Shown: positions 17,083-26,253 of the stretch, one piece after another
How the letters are laid out: every line of letters begins with the position of its first letter
Position numbering within the stretch: the stretch's first letter is position 1
Assembly: GCF_003144035.1 (NCBI RefSeq)
Contig: NZ_QFWT01000013.1
Location: forward strand, 25,279-89,278
Direction: 5' to 3'
DNA from: Vibrio albus
GTDB lineage: Bacteria > Pseudomonadota > Gammaproteobacteria > Enterobacterales > Vibrionaceae
DNA: 64,000 nt
Position numbers and translations under genes: made by a program
The notes under the pieces: model-generated
What the model was told of the DNA's origin: nothing
The model's database searches: none
The model's input: only the letters and a program-made list of their open reading frames with translations

Positions 17083-18270
17083 TTAGTCAACCTGAGCAAT
17101 AAACAGAGTTTCAAACTTACCATCGCGATAAGTGTTAACCACCAGTGGTACCGAAACTTGTCGCTTCTGACCGAAAGAGGTGCTACCTACATATTTAAGT
17201 TTCGCATCACCAACCATATATGGGTTTGGCGCTTCAAATGTATCCATGGTTTGCTGGAACTGGTCCACATTGGTAATTGCAGACGGATTCGCTTTCAATG
17301 TCTCAATGATGTATTCAAGCGCATAAACCTTGGTGTTAGATTCGTCGTTATATTCGCCGAATTTCTCTGTATAGCGTTTAACGAATTCACGCATGGTGTC
17401 AGAAGCGACTTCAGGCGTAGATGCGCCACCCACAGAAATAAAACCATTGGCCAGATCACCAGCACCTTCTTTCAGAACGCTGGCATCCTGAGCGGTTTCG
17501 GTAGAGATCAGCCCGGTGTATCCCAGTTCACAAGCAGAACGGATAAGCTGAGGAGCGTTAGCCGGTGAAACACCAGACAGCACCAACAGGTCTGGTCGAG
17601 ACTTAAGAACCGGCAATAATACAGGTGTAAAGTCAGTTGTATCAACCTGATAAGTCACGTTGCTGGACACAACATTCAGCCCAAGTTTTTTAGCCGCTTC
17701 TACACCGCCGTCACGTTGGCTAAGAGGATCAGATTCATTCGCCGCTACAAATGCAACGTCTTCAATTCCTTTGTTGTCCATCAGGTACTTATAGATAGCC
17801 GGACCAGACTGGTAGTTTGCTACCATACCAAGAACTGCGTTTGACGCTGGGGCAGTATATAAAGATTTTGGAAACGCATATGGGAAATACATAATGCCTT
17901 TCTGCTCAGCAACAGGACGAACTGCCGCCGCGCCATCATCAACGTTTGGACCAACAACATAATGAATACCTTCCTGAGCCATTTTTTCCATACCGGCTAC
18001 AGCGCGTTTAGGGTCTTTCTGATCATCAAATGCGACCACATCAATGTCGTAAGTAGTATCACCGATAGTGACGCCACCCATTTCATTAATCCAGTCAGCA
18101 CGGGTTTCCATTGAGCGTTGGTTTGAAATACCCCATGCAGCAGCAGGACCAGAAGTCACACCCACAAAACCAATTTTTAGTACTGGATTAGCGGCAAATG
18201 CAGAACCAGAAATGGCAGCACTTACTACCGTTGCTAGTAGACCTGCTTTAAGAAAGCTAGATTTTTTCAT
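17083..18270 (-). CDS. ABC transporter substrate-binding protein, Liv/amide type (Peripla_BP_6)
   Basis: 395 aa from the ATG at 18270, selected because GGAG sits 7 bases upstream and a typical signal peptide follows at once (MKKSSFLKAGLLATVVSA, cleavage near SAFA/ANP). An ATG at 18291 has no ribosome site. The mature protein starts VLKIGFVGVTSGPAA and shows the two-lobe type I binding-protein pattern, with AFDDQKDPKRAV near residue 82. It is the first gene of a six-gene operon: binding protein, LivH-, LivM-, LivG- and LivF-like subunits, racemase. The ligand is not predictable; the terminal racemase suggests a chiral amino acid, hydantoin or ureide. Confidence 0.92.
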   Translation of the reverse strand: MKKSSFLKAGLLATVVSAAISGSAFAANPVLKIGFVGVTSGPAAAWGISNQRSMETRADWINEMGGVTIGDTTYDIDVVAFDDQKDPKRAVAGMEKMAQEGIHYVVGPNVDDGAAAVRPVAEQKGIMYFPYAFPKSLYTAPASNAVLGMVANYQSGPAIYKYLMDNKGIEDVAFVAANESDPLSQRDGGVEAAKKLGLNVVSSNVTYQVDTTDFTPVLLPVLKSRPDLLVLSGVSPANAPQLIRSACELGYTGLISTETAQDASVLKEGAGDLANGFISVGGASTPEVASDTMREFVKRYTEKFGEYNDESNTKVYALEYIIETLKANPSAITNVDQFQQTMDTFEAPNPYMVGDAKLKYVGSTSFGQKRQVSVPLVVNTYRDGKFETLFIAQVD

Positions 18271-18345
18271 CTGTAAACTCCATTTTTTCATTTGGTCGCT
18301 GGTCTCCGACCAGCATTAAAAACACTAAAATTATTACATCAGGTT

Positions 18346-18380
18346 ATTGTCGACAATCCACAGTAAGATTGTCTACAATC
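18346..18380. promoter_or_regulatory. Two palindromic operator-like sites (TTGTCnACAA)
   Basis: ATTGTCGACAAT at 18346-18357 is a perfect 12-bp palindrome, and GATTGTCTACAATC at 18367-18380 is a 6+6 inverted repeat with a 2-base centre. Their centres are 22 bp apart, two helical turns. A TTGT-N2-ACAA core is typical of GntR-family (FCD subfamily) operators. They lie 76-110 bp upstream of the binding-protein start, so they probably regulate the transporter-racemase operon. No GntR gene is in the window. Confidence 0.6.
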
Positions 18381-18760
18381 TTCGGTAAAACTGTATGCAG
18401 CCTGTATGCCAAAAGTGATGAAACTCTCGAATTAATATTAATAATCCAAAAAATCATATAGTTAATGACATTTTGTGTAATGAATGGTTTTTTAGAATAC
18501 AGGTTGAATGGAGAAATCGATGTGACTGAAATGTACCGGTCGCACCTTTATCGAACTAATGAACTAAAATGGAGCACGCTTTAATACCAATAATATATAA
18601 AAGAAGTCGTATATTCAGAGAGAATATGTATTGATTAGGAGATCAGCTGTGATTAGCTCAGAAATGTAGCGGTACAGAGAATAAAGAGCACAAACATTCA
18701 CCAAACTTACGACAGAACACTAAATTCATGAATAGTGTTTGTATATTTATCCACACCATT

Positions 18761-18770
18761 TTGTATACAA
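18761..18770. promoter_or_regulatory. Third TTGTATACAA palindrome
   Basis: A perfect 10-bp palindrome with the same TTGT-N2-ACAA pattern as the pair at 18346-18380, about 390 bp farther upstream. It could be an auxiliary operator allowing DNA looping or belong to another promoter; a chance match is possible because it is AT-rich. Confidence 0.35.
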
Positions 18771-18823
18771 TACTACCGCAGTACAGATTATACCAATGAC
18801 TGGAACTGGTATTGCCCCCCATT

Positions 18824-18852
18824 AAAAAAGGCGAATCATAAGATCCGCCTTT
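18824..18852 (-). terminator. Intrinsic terminator after ackA
   Basis: An 11-bp stem with one mismatch (aaaggcggatc paired with gattcgccttt on the minus strand), loop ttat, followed by a run of Ts. It lies 43 bases beyond the ackA stop and ends the ackA transcript as a single gene. Confidence 0.8.
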
Positions 18853-18894
18853 ACTTTGTCTGACTCAGGTAAGAATAGCTGACTGTGATAAAAA

Positions 18895-20082
18895 TTAAAT
18901 CAGTGAAATTGCATCCTGAGCAATGATTAGCTCTTCATTAGTAGGAACAACCATCGCAACCGGAGACCCTTCTTTGGTGATAATACCTGCTTCACCAAAA
19001 CGGGCTGCCTCATCGCCTGAAACATCTTCCTCATAACCAAATACTTTCAGGTTTTTCAGAACTTCACGACGGATCAGAAGTGCGTTTTCACCAATACCAC
19101 CAGTGAATACGATAGCATCCAATGGTGCGCCAACAGCGACCATGTAAGACGCGATGTATTTCGCAACACGGTAAGTAAAGACTTCAAACGCTAGTGTTGC
19201 GCCTTCGTGCCCTTGTTCCATTGCTTCCAGAATACCGCGAGCATCACTTGTAAGACCCGACACGCCAAGGAAGCCAGAGTTCTTGTTCAGTTCATCAAAG
19301 ATTTTTTCCTGAGACCAGCCTTTCTTCAGCAGAAACTCGATGATACTTGGGTCAAGGTCACCACAGCGGGTCCCCATCATAAGACCAGCAAGAGGTGTGA
19401 AGCCCATAGAGGTATCTACACTCTTACCTTCTTTCACCGCACATACAGAAGCACCATTGCCCAAGTGAACGGTGATGAAGTTACTTTCTTCTACTGGTTT
19501 ATTTAAGATTCGGGCAGCTTCACGGCTCACATAATAGTGGCTGGTACCATGGAAGCCGTAACGGCGGATACCATAATCTTTATACAGTTTACTCGAAATA
19601 GCACCAGTATATGCTTTAGCCGGCATAGTTTGATGGAAAGCGGTATCAAACACTGCAACATGAGGAAGAGATGGAAATGCTTCCATCGCAGCACGGATAC
19701 CGATGATATGTGCTGGGTTATGAAGTGGAGCAAGATCCTGAATGGATTCAATACCCTTAACGACATCATCGTCAATCAGTACTGACTTAGTAAATTTCTC
19801 ACCACCGTGAACAACACGATGACCAACTGCAACGATATCATCAGTAAAGCCTAGTTCATTGACCAACTCTACCAGCCTTTCAACCGATGCTTTGTGGTGG
19901 TTGTCACCCGTAATTTCAACTTCTGTTTTTTCGCCCTGATATTTCCAACTCATACGAGCTTCAGGAAGACCAAAACATTCCCCTAGGCCGCTAAGAAGCG
20001 CATCGCCTGTTTTTGAATCAATAACCGCGAACTTCAGAGATGAGCTACCCGAATTGATCACGAGTACAAGTGCATTTGCCAT
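18895..20082 (-). CDS. ackA: Acetate kinase
   Basis: 395 aa, full length. It interconverts acetyl phosphate plus ADP with acetate plus ATP in the cytoplasm. Signature 1 VINSGSSSLKFAV is at about residues 8-20 and signature 2 RYGFHGTSHYYV at about 175-186. The catalytic Arg is in VGHRVVHGG, and the Asp in AVFDTAFHQTMP and the ATP-binding FTGGIGENA are also present. No phosphotransacetylase gene follows; a terminator comes directly after. Vibrios commonly carry a second, unlinked ackA besides ackA-pta, and this is probably that copy (inference). Confidence 0.96.
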   Translation of the reverse strand: MANALVLVINSGSSSLKFAVIDSKTGDALLSGLGECFGLPEARMSWKYQGEKTEVEITGDNHHKASVERLVELVNELGFTDDIVAVGHRVVHGGEKFTKSVLIDDDVVKGIESIQDLAPLHNPAHIIGIRAAMEAFPSLPHVAVFDTAFHQTMPAKAYTGAISSKLYKDYGIRRYGFHGTSHYYVSREAARILNKPVEESNFITVHLGNGASVCAVKEGKSVDTSMGFTPLAGLMMGTRCGDLDPSIIEFLLKKGWSQEKIFDELNKNSGFLGVSGLTSDARGILEAMEQGHEGATLAFEVFTYRVAKYIASYMVAVGAPLDAIVFTGGIGENALLIRREVLKNLKVFGYEEDVSGDEAARFGEAGIITKEGSPVAMVVPTNEELIIAQDAISLI

Positions 20083-20275
20083 GAGTATCCTTTCCTATTG
20101 TGTCTGACTATCAGAGCCCAGCTCTGTGGTATTCACTCCATTATTCAATAATTTTTTAATCATTCAACTTTAATTGAAAAGAAATATCCACCGTATCTTT
20201 GTTTTGTTGATCTGTGTCAAATTACGCGTTATTTAGAAATGGAAATTTAATCTTTTTTGATAAAACCAGATGCAT

Positions 20276-20306
20276 AAAAAAACCGGACCTATTTAGATCC
20301 GGTTTT
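20276..20306 (-). terminator. Intrinsic terminator after deaD
   Basis: On the minus strand, a 9-bp stem aaaaccgga/tccggtttt is followed by a T run. It lies about 30 bases beyond the deaD stop, upstream of ackA, and separates the two genes. Confidence 0.85.
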
Positions 20307-20336
20307 CCATTCAACTATTTTTTAGTGACACATTTA

Positions 20337-22217
20337 TTATGCCTGGTTGTGGCGTCCCTGACCTTTTGAGCCACGCTCTCCACGGTAACTACCTCTGTGG
20401 TCACCGCCACGGTTACGGTCATAACGGCGTTCACCACTGTTCTCACGATTGCCACGATGACCACGGTTCTCACGGTTACCATCACGGCCGCGATATCCAC
20501 CTTCACGGCGGCCACCTTCACGGCTGCGACGAGGCTCCCGGAAGTCATTAAAATCACAAACAACAGCACCTACATCCTGCTGACGAATACGCAGCTTACT
20601 CAGTTTACCCGCAGCTTGCGAACCTAGTGCTTTAGGCAGTTGGACAAATGTATGTCCCTGCGCCAGTTTAATAGCACCGATAGAGCCTTTACCCAGACCA
20701 ACTTCATTCGCCAGTGCACCGACAATGTCTTTAACCTGAACGCCCTGCTCACGGCCAACCTGAAGCTGGTAAGTATCCCATTCCTGGTTTTGGTTATAGC
20801 TACCACCACGCTCTCCGCGACGACCACCATTGTCACGGTTATCACGGCGCTCTTTACGACGCTGCTTGTCGCGTTCAATCGCCGCCACCATCGGATCAGG
20901 ACCTTTATAGAACAGAGGTCGTTTGCCCTGAACTCGTTTCAGAAGCATCGCAGCCAGAGTCGTCGCATCAATGTCCAGAGAATCCTGTAGCTTTTCAATC
21001 AGCTCAGCAAAATTACTCAGTGACTCATTTTCTTTTTCGACTTCGAGCTCAGCACCTAGCTTAGCAAGACGAGCATCTGCCACTTTATCTCTTAGCGGAA
21101 GCTGGATTTCTTCCATGCTGGATTTAGTTACACGCTCAATAGTACGCAGCATACGCAACTGATTAGTGCGGACTAAAAGAATCGCTTTACCTTTACGTCC
21201 CGCACGACCCGTACGGCCAATACGGTGAATATAAGACTCAACGTCAAACGGAATATCGTAGTTAAACACATGAGTGATACGAGGCACGTCAAGGCCACGA
21301 GCAACAACGTCCGTTGCAACCAGAATATCGATGACGCCACGTTTGATATGATCAACGGTACGTTCACGCAGAGACTGAGGAATATCGCCGTGCAATGCCG
21401 CAGCTTTAAAGCCCCGAGCAGACAACCAGTCAGCCAGACGCTCCGTATCCTGACGAGTACGTACAAACACAATCGATGCATCTGTTTCTTCAGTTTCAAG
21501 CAGACGGCTCATCGCTTCGTCTTTTTCTACCCCTTTCACTACCCAGAACTGCTGTTCAACTTTCTCAACAGTCTGGTTTTTGCCTGCAACGTCAATATGT
21601 GCAGGATCTCTCAGAAAACGTTCAACAATCGTTTTCAGCATAGGAGGCATAGTTGCAGAGAACAGAACGCGCTGAGCCGACTCAGGGGCGTGCTCCATAA
21701 TCCAGGTAACATCGTCGACAAAACCCATATTCAGCATTTCATCGGCTTCATCCAGAACGAATGTTTTTACTTCATCCAGATGCAGACGATCGCGGTTGAT
21801 CAAATCCTGAACTCGTCCAGGAGTACCGACTACGACATGCGCGCCAGATTTTAGTGCGCGCATTTGATCTACGATGGAAGTACCACCATAGATCTCAAGA
21901 ACTTTAAGTCCCTTGATATTTTTACCAAGGTTTTTCATCTCAGCGGCGACCTGAATAGCCAGCTCACGAGTAGGTGCAAGTACAATGGCTTGCGGTTTGT
22001 ACTGTTTAAGATCCAGCTTATTTAAAAGAGGAAGTGAAAACGCAGCAGTTTTACCGGTACCTGTCTGTGCTTTACCAAGTGCATCACGACCTTCCAGAAG
22101 GAAAGGAATAGCAGCAGCTTGGATTGGAGTAGGAGAAACAAAACCCATTTCGTCAAGAGAAGACAAAATGGCCTCATTCAGTGCTAATTCACTGAATTGA
22201 ATATCAGAATCTTGCAT
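20337..22217 (-). CDS. deaD: DEAD-box ATP-dependent RNA helicase DeaD/CsdA
   Basis: 626 aa from the ATG at 22217 (MQDSDIQFSELALNEA), preceded by AGGA; an ATG 54 bases farther upstream is in frame but adds a non-conserved leader. Helicase motifs in order: Q motif GFVSPTPIQ, Walker A AQTGTGKT (about 48-55), VLDEADEML, SAT, ARGLDVPRI and HRIGRTGRAGR. A DbpA-type RNA-binding domain lies at about 475-550 and an Arg/Gly-rich basic tail at about 555-626. It acts in ribosome assembly and mRNA turnover at low temperature. The divergent neighbour is rnb, so an RNA helicase and an RNase II share a control region. Confidence 0.96.
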   Translation of the reverse strand: MQDSDIQFSELALNEAILSSLDEMGFVSPTPIQAAAIPFLLEGRDALGKAQTGTGKTAAFSLPLLNKLDLKQYKPQAIVLAPTRELAIQVAAEMKNLGKNIKGLKVLEIYGGTSIVDQMRALKSGAHVVVGTPGRVQDLINRDRLHLDEVKTFVLDEADEMLNMGFVDDVTWIMEHAPESAQRVLFSATMPPMLKTIVERFLRDPAHIDVAGKNQTVEKVEQQFWVVKGVEKDEAMSRLLETEETDASIVFVRTRQDTERLADWLSARGFKAAALHGDIPQSLRERTVDHIKRGVIDILVATDVVARGLDVPRITHVFNYDIPFDVESYIHRIGRTGRAGRKGKAILLVRTNQLRMLRTIERVTKSSMEEIQLPLRDKVADARLAKLGAELEVEKENESLSNFAELIEKLQDSLDIDATTLAAMLLKRVQGKRPLFYKGPDPMVAAIERDKQRRKERRDNRDNGGRRGERGGSYNQNQEWDTYQLQVGREQGVQVKDIVGALANEVGLGKGSIGAIKLAQGHTFVQLPKALGSQAAGKLSKLRIRQQDVGAVVCDFNDFREPRRSREGGRREGGYRGRDGNRENRGHRGNRENSGERRYDRNRGGDHRGSYRGERGSKGQGRHNQA

Positions 22218-22679
22218 TGGGATCCTATTGTATATATGTAAACACCGGTCCCATTCGCTTTCCAATTCCAATACTGAACACCCAGATTATTCGGAGAGAA
22301 TAACAGTACAAAAACCCATTAAGCGGCTAGGGACACCTATAAGGGGTGCGCATTCTGCCCCATTTACATAATAAAAGCCAGAAAAAATTGAATTTCATCA
22401 CATTTTTGTCTCAAAAATGGACAATTTGTGCATAAACATGCTTATTTTCAATACTTATTGGGCAATTCCGCCGGTATGCCTCAAATGAACGGTTATAAAA
22501 AGCATAACCAATATACATTCTACTCATTAATTAGTACCATGTGACGCAGCTATAATTTCACAGTAATGATTCCTGAGTGACTCACCTTTAAAGAGCGCAG
22601 TCTCATTGTGGGGAAGAAATTTGGGCATATATGGGGAAAACAACCCCAACTTTTAAAATCAATAGGTTATAAACGATAG
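22218..22679. promoter_or_regulatory. 462-bp divergent control region of deaD and rnb
   Basis: No coding sequence was seen. A TATAAT at 22551-22556 is a candidate -10 box for rnb, giving a leader of about 115 bases that contains a GGGG/CCCC hairpin near 22634-22650. On the deaD side, a perfect 8-bp inverted repeat (catttttg tct caaaaatg) lies near 22399-22417. Long leaders are usual for cold-regulated deaD mRNAs, but no cold-shock box could be confirmed by eye. Confidence 0.45.
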
Positions 22680-24680
22680 ATGTTTCAAGATAATCCTTTG
22701 CTCGCGCAATTAAAGCAGCAAATCAAAGAAAACATTCCGAAGAAAGAAGGGACTATCAAAGCGACAGACAAAGGCTTTGGTTTTCTAGAAGTAGACAGCA
22801 AGACAAGCTTCTTTATTCCACCTCCATACATGAAAAAATGTCTGCATGGAGATAAAGTTGTCGCTTTAATTCGTACGGAAAACGGCAAAGAAGTCGCCGA
22901 ACCTGATGAGTTGGTTGAGCAAAGCCTTACCCGCTTTATTGGCCGGGTAAAAATGTTTAAAGGTCGCCTTAATGTCTGCCCGGATCATCCTCAACTGAAG
23001 AAAAATTCGCTGAAAGCAAAAGCCAAAAAAGGATTGAACCCTGAAACCTTATCGGAAGGCGACTGGGTTGTAGCAAAACTGATACGTCATCCACTAAGTG
23101 GTGACAATTCTTTTTTTGCAGAGATCAGTGAAAAGATTACCGATGCCGACGATAAAATTGCACCTTGGTGGGTAACACTGGCACAAAACGATTTACCAAA
23201 CTCAGAACCAGAAGGCATTGATAGCTGGGAAATCAAAGATGACGCAGAGCTTGAACGTCTTGATATGACCCATGTTCCGTTTGTCACTATTGATGGTGAA
23301 TCCACCAAAGATATGGACGATGCTCTATACGCAAAACGTACAGACAGTGGCGATTTCGAGCTGACTATCGCCATTGCCGATCCGACAGCTTATATCTGTC
23401 CTGACGATAACATGGATAAGGTCGCTCGTGAACGCGGCTTCACCATCTATCTTCCCGGCCGCAATATTCCTATGCTGCCAAGAGAGCTTGCCGATGAGCT
23501 ATGCTCGCTGATTGAGGGAGAAATCCGACCGGCAATATGCTGCTCTGTGACCATCAGTAAAGAAGGCGTGATCGGTGATGATATTCGTTTCTTTGCGGCT
23601 AATATCCGGTCCCATGCCCGCTTGGCTTACGATCATGTATCAGACTGGCTGGAAAATGGGTCATCTGAACAATGGCAACCAGAAGATGACATTCAGCAGG
23701 TAGTACGCGACCTGTATGACTTCTCTCTTGCTCGATCAGGCTGGCGTGAGAAACATGCTGTCGTTTTCCCTGATCGCCCGGATTATCGTTTTGAATTAAG
23801 CGAAGACAATGACGTTATCGCCATTCATGCCGATATGCGCAGAAGTGCGAATAAGCTGGTTGAAGAAGCGATGATCACCGCAAACATTTGTGCAGGTCAG
23901 GTACTTCAGGCCAGCTTTGATACTGGTGTCTTCAATGTTCATTCAGGTTTTAAACCTGACAGGGTGAAAGACGTCGTAGAGCTGGTCAATCCGGAAAATA
24001 ACCATCCGTTTACCGAAGAATCAATCGCGACATTAGATGGGTTCAGCAGCCTGCGTCGTTGGTTGAGTACTCTGGATACGTCCTACCTGGATAACCTTAT
24101 TCGTAAGTGTCAGGCATACAGTGAAATCAGTAATAAACCGGATGCTCACTATGCTATGGGCCTGCCGGTATACGCAACGTGGACATCTCCGATTCGTAAA
24201 TACGGCGACATGATTAACCACCGCATGCTTAAAGCGCATATTATGGGGAAAGACCCTGTACAGGTTCCGGATGACAGCATTGGTGAAGAACTGGCTATTC
24301 ATCGTAAGCATCACAAAATAGCCGAGCGTAACGTCGGAGACTGGCTCTATGCCCGAACTCTGGCCAACGAGCCAGAAAAAGAGACACGCTATCAGGGTGA
24401 AATTTTCGATATCAATCGTGCCGGTATGCGTATTCGATTGCTTGAAAATGGTGCTTCGGCATTCATTCCTTCTCCATTAATTGTTGATAATAAACAAAGA
24501 ATTGAATGTAATAGCGATACAGGTACGGTATCTATTGATAAAGAGCAAGTCTACAAGCTAGGCGATACTCTGGAAGTGGTACTTGCCGACGTCAATATGG
24601 AAAACCGCAGTCTGGTTGCAAAGCCAACTCAGGTATTTGCTGAACCAAACGCGGTTGAAACAGCAGACGTTTCAGAATAG
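22680..24680 (+). CDS. rnb: Exoribonuclease II
   Basis: 666 aa. A 3'-to-5' processive exoribonuclease of the RNB family. The N-terminus MFQDNPLLAQLKQQ is almost identical to the enterobacterial protein as I recall it. Two cold-shock-like domains (about 20-185) precede the RNB catalytic domain, whose metal ligands are in DGESTKDMDDAL (about 203-214). A C-terminal S1 domain starts near residue 555. It degrades mRNA in the cytoplasm. The gene ends in a perfect-stem hairpin and is divergent from deaD. Confidence 0.97.
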   Translation: MFQDNPLLAQLKQQIKENIPKKEGTIKATDKGFGFLEVDSKTSFFIPPPYMKKCLHGDKVVALIRTENGKEVAEPDELVEQSLTRFIGRVKMFKGRLNVCPDHPQLKKNSLKAKAKKGLNPETLSEGDWVVAKLIRHPLSGDNSFFAEISEKITDADDKIAPWWVTLAQNDLPNSEPEGIDSWEIKDDAELERLDMTHVPFVTIDGESTKDMDDALYAKRTDSGDFELTIAIADPTAYICPDDNMDKVARERGFTIYLPGRNIPMLPRELADELCSLIEGEIRPAICCSVTISKEGVIGDDIRFFAANIRSHARLAYDHVSDWLENGSSEQWQPEDDIQQVVRDLYDFSLARSGWREKHAVVFPDRPDYRFELSEDNDVIAIHADMRRSANKLVEEAMITANICAGQVLQASFDTGVFNVHSGFKPDRVKDVVELVNPENNHPFTEESIATLDGFSSLRRWLSTLDTSYLDNLIRKCQAYSEISNKPDAHYAMGLPVYATWTSPIRKYGDMINHRMLKAHIMGKDPVQVPDDSIGEELAIHRKHHKIAERNVGDWLYARTLANEPEKETRYQGEIFDINRAGMRIRLLENGASAFIPSPLIVDNKQRIECNSDTGTVSIDKEQVYKLGDTLEVVLADVNMENRSLVAKPTQVFAEPNAVETADVSE

Positions 24681-24689
24681 GGTCAAACT

Positions 24690-24722
24690 CCAGTGTGGCG
24701 CATCATTTATACGCCACACTGG
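24690..24722 (+). terminator. Hairpin terminator after rnb
   Basis: A perfect 11-bp stem ccagtgtggcg/cgccacactgg starts 10 bases after the rnb stop. The T run after it is weak (tgttcaag), so termination may be partial or Rho-assisted. Confidence 0.65.
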
Positions 24723-24771
24723 TGTTCAAGAGTTCTGTTTTTAGAGGCTGTCACCAAAATCAATAGCCTGG

Positions 24772-24811
24772 CTAGCGTACTATTGGATTAACTAGCGTAC
24801 TATTGGATTAA
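24772..24811. repeat. Tandem 20-bp direct repeat upstream of AraC gene
   Basis: Two exact, adjacent copies of a 20-bp unit beginning ctagcgtac and ending tattggattaa (24772-24791 and 24792-24811), 23 bp before the AraC-family start codon. AraC proteins bind direct repeats about two helical turns apart, so an autoregulatory operator is possible; a recent slippage duplication explains it equally well. Confidence 0.7.
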
Positions 24812-24834
24812 TTAGAATACTTACAGAAAATAAC

Positions 24835-25656
24835 ATGTCAAAAGTCACCGTTTTTAAACATGAGTCTCTGACTACCCGAAAAAAAGATCGCTTCCCGGCC
24901 ACACAGAGCGGTATTCTTCGTGTAAAGAAAGGGGCTCTGAATATCAGAACAGAAGACAATACTTCCCTGGTATTATCTGCCGGAGAATTCATCGTTTATC
25001 ACTCTGACGATCTGAAAGAAGTACAGTCACAAGCCTTATATGAAAGCTTTCTGGCAGAAATCATCATCCTTGAACCCTCTGTTTTTCAAGCATTTTGTAA
25101 TCAAATACCGAAACCAAATCAGGTAATCAATACAGAGAATGTTGCAGAAAAAGTGTTTGTATTTGGTACAAGCCATACTATTGCGACAACTATTCTTGAC
25201 CTTTTGATTTCCGCGAAAGAAGCGGAAAGCAGTGACCATACTGTTGAGGCTCTGGCTCATGCATTGCTGGCAGAGATCATTCATATCTCACCGACAACCC
25301 AGACTATATTCCGTAAAGCCTTTGACCAAACCACCGCTCAAAAGGTCATTCGATTCATAGAACTTAATATTGATAATGAAGTGTCACTGGAAGCAACGTC
25401 CCAATTCCTGGGCATGTCAACAGCGACATTAAAGCGGCGGTTAGCAGCCGAGGATCTTAGTTTTTCTCAGTTACTAAAAGTGAAACGGGTTAACTACGCA
25501 GCAACCAAACTTCGCCTGACGAACAAGTCAATTGCTGAAATTGCCTTTGAGTCTGGTTTTAAAAGCGCAGCCCACTTCAGCACAGCGTTTAAAGGCGTAC
25601 AAGGAATGACCCCAAAAGAATTCCGACAGCAAGTCGCCTCAAGCAGAGCAAAATAA
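24835..25656 (+). CDS. AraC-family transcriptional regulator
   Basis: 273 aa. The N-terminal domain (about 1-150) is a beta-rich sensor part of unknown ligand. The C-terminal domain (about 165-270) has the two AraC helix-turn-helix motifs: LEATSQFLGMSTATLKRRLA and IAEIAFESGFKSAAHFSTAF, followed by GMTPKEFRQ. The layout resembles vibrio regulators of virulence or surface genes, but no specific relative can be named. The start codon lacks a strong Shine-Dalgarno. It is preceded by the 20-bp direct repeat and is convergent with the DUF3024 gene, two bases away, so there is no room for a terminator between the coding ends. Confidence 0.88.
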   Translation: MSKVTVFKHESLTTRKKDRFPATQSGILRVKKGALNIRTEDNTSLVLSAGEFIVYHSDDLKEVQSQALYESFLAEIIILEPSVFQAFCNQIPKPNQVINTENVAEKVFVFGTSHTIATTILDLLISAKEAESSDHTVEALAHALLAEIIHISPTTQTIFRKAFDQTTAQKVIRFIELNIDNEVSLEATSQFLGMSTATLKRRLAAEDLSFSQLLKVKRVNYAATKLRLTNKSIAEIAFESGFKSAAHFSTAFKGVQGMTPKEFRQQVASSRAK

Positions 25657-25658
25657 CG

Positions 25659-26018
25659 TTACCAGAACATATGCTGTGGATCCTCTTCTAAAATCTCTAA
25701 AAGAGGATCAAACGTCTCTTGCTTAGATAAGTTGGGGTATGGCAGCCACGTCTGTACTCCCGGTTCTTCCGGATCATGTTGAGCAACATATAACATCCAG
25801 TGTTCATCCCTTTTATCATATTCCAGCTTTGCTATAGGGTTATCACTATTGCAGTGAGATGAATCTAACAAGAAATCCAACTCAGAAAAGATCACACCGC
25901 CAGTATAAATTTCATACTGAAGCTTTCCCTGCTCCACCGGAGTATTCTGATTTCGACTGCAGCACAGAGCTCGCACCGCCTTTTCTAATCGGTATTGTTC
26001 TATTTCTGAAATACTCAT
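25659..26018 (-). CDS. DUF3024 family small protein
   Basis: 119 aa from the ATG at 26018, which has a run of six Gs just upstream; the GTG at 26024 is the alternative. The pattern SEIEQYRLEKAVRALCCSRN, then PIAKLEYDKRDEHWMLYV, then WLPYPNLSKQETFDPLLEIL matches the DUF3024 family of small soluble proteins (recognised by memory). No function is known. It has no signal peptide or membrane segment. Confidence 0.78.
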   Translation of the reverse strand: MSISEIEQYRLEKAVRALCCSRNQNTPVEQGKLQYEIYTGGVIFSELDFLLDSSHCNSDNPIAKLEYDKRDEHWMLYVAQHDPEEPGVQTWLPYPNLSKQETFDPLLEILEEDPQHMFW

Positions 26019-26253
26019 TATCACCCCCCGATATCTATACCCAAGATAATCTTATCCAGCCTGTTCACCAAACTCAGCCTTTTGAAACCACTTGAGTATA
26101 CATACATTAACTATACTCTCCCGTGAGAAAAATGAGTAAAAGATCTTTGTTGTATCTAATAAAAGCATAACCACCTGCTCATTTTCACAAAAGTGTCATG
26201 ATATGGACATATGATCAGCGTTTACCTTACCTTTTTATTATCAGGAGTTTTTT

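Larger units (their letters stand above)
18292..18894 (-). promoter_or_regulatory. 603-bp intergenic region: control region of the Liv-type operon and ackA 3' region
   Basis: No ORF with a credible ribosome site was seen. The part next to the transporter gene carries two palindromic TTGTcNACAA boxes, and a third TTGTATACAA box lies at 18761-18770. The right end holds the ackA terminator. The remainder is AT-rich and without further structure that I can see. Confidence 0.6.

Noticed and set aside
18224..18291. Upstream start for the Liv-type binding protein at 18291
   Set aside because: No ribosome site, and it would place seven residues before a standard signal peptide; the ATG at 18270 has GGAG at proper spacing.
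20315..20878. Several overlapping Val/Thr-rich and His-rich ORFs in other frames over the end of deaD
   Set aside because: They are composition shadows of the Arg/Gly-rich C-terminal tail of the helicase; no ribosome sites and no plausible protein architecture.
26194..26210. Pho-box-like TGTCAT/GGACAT pair upstream of the PstS-like gene
   Set aside because: Only one half matches well; kept as a remark in the gene entry, not as a feature.
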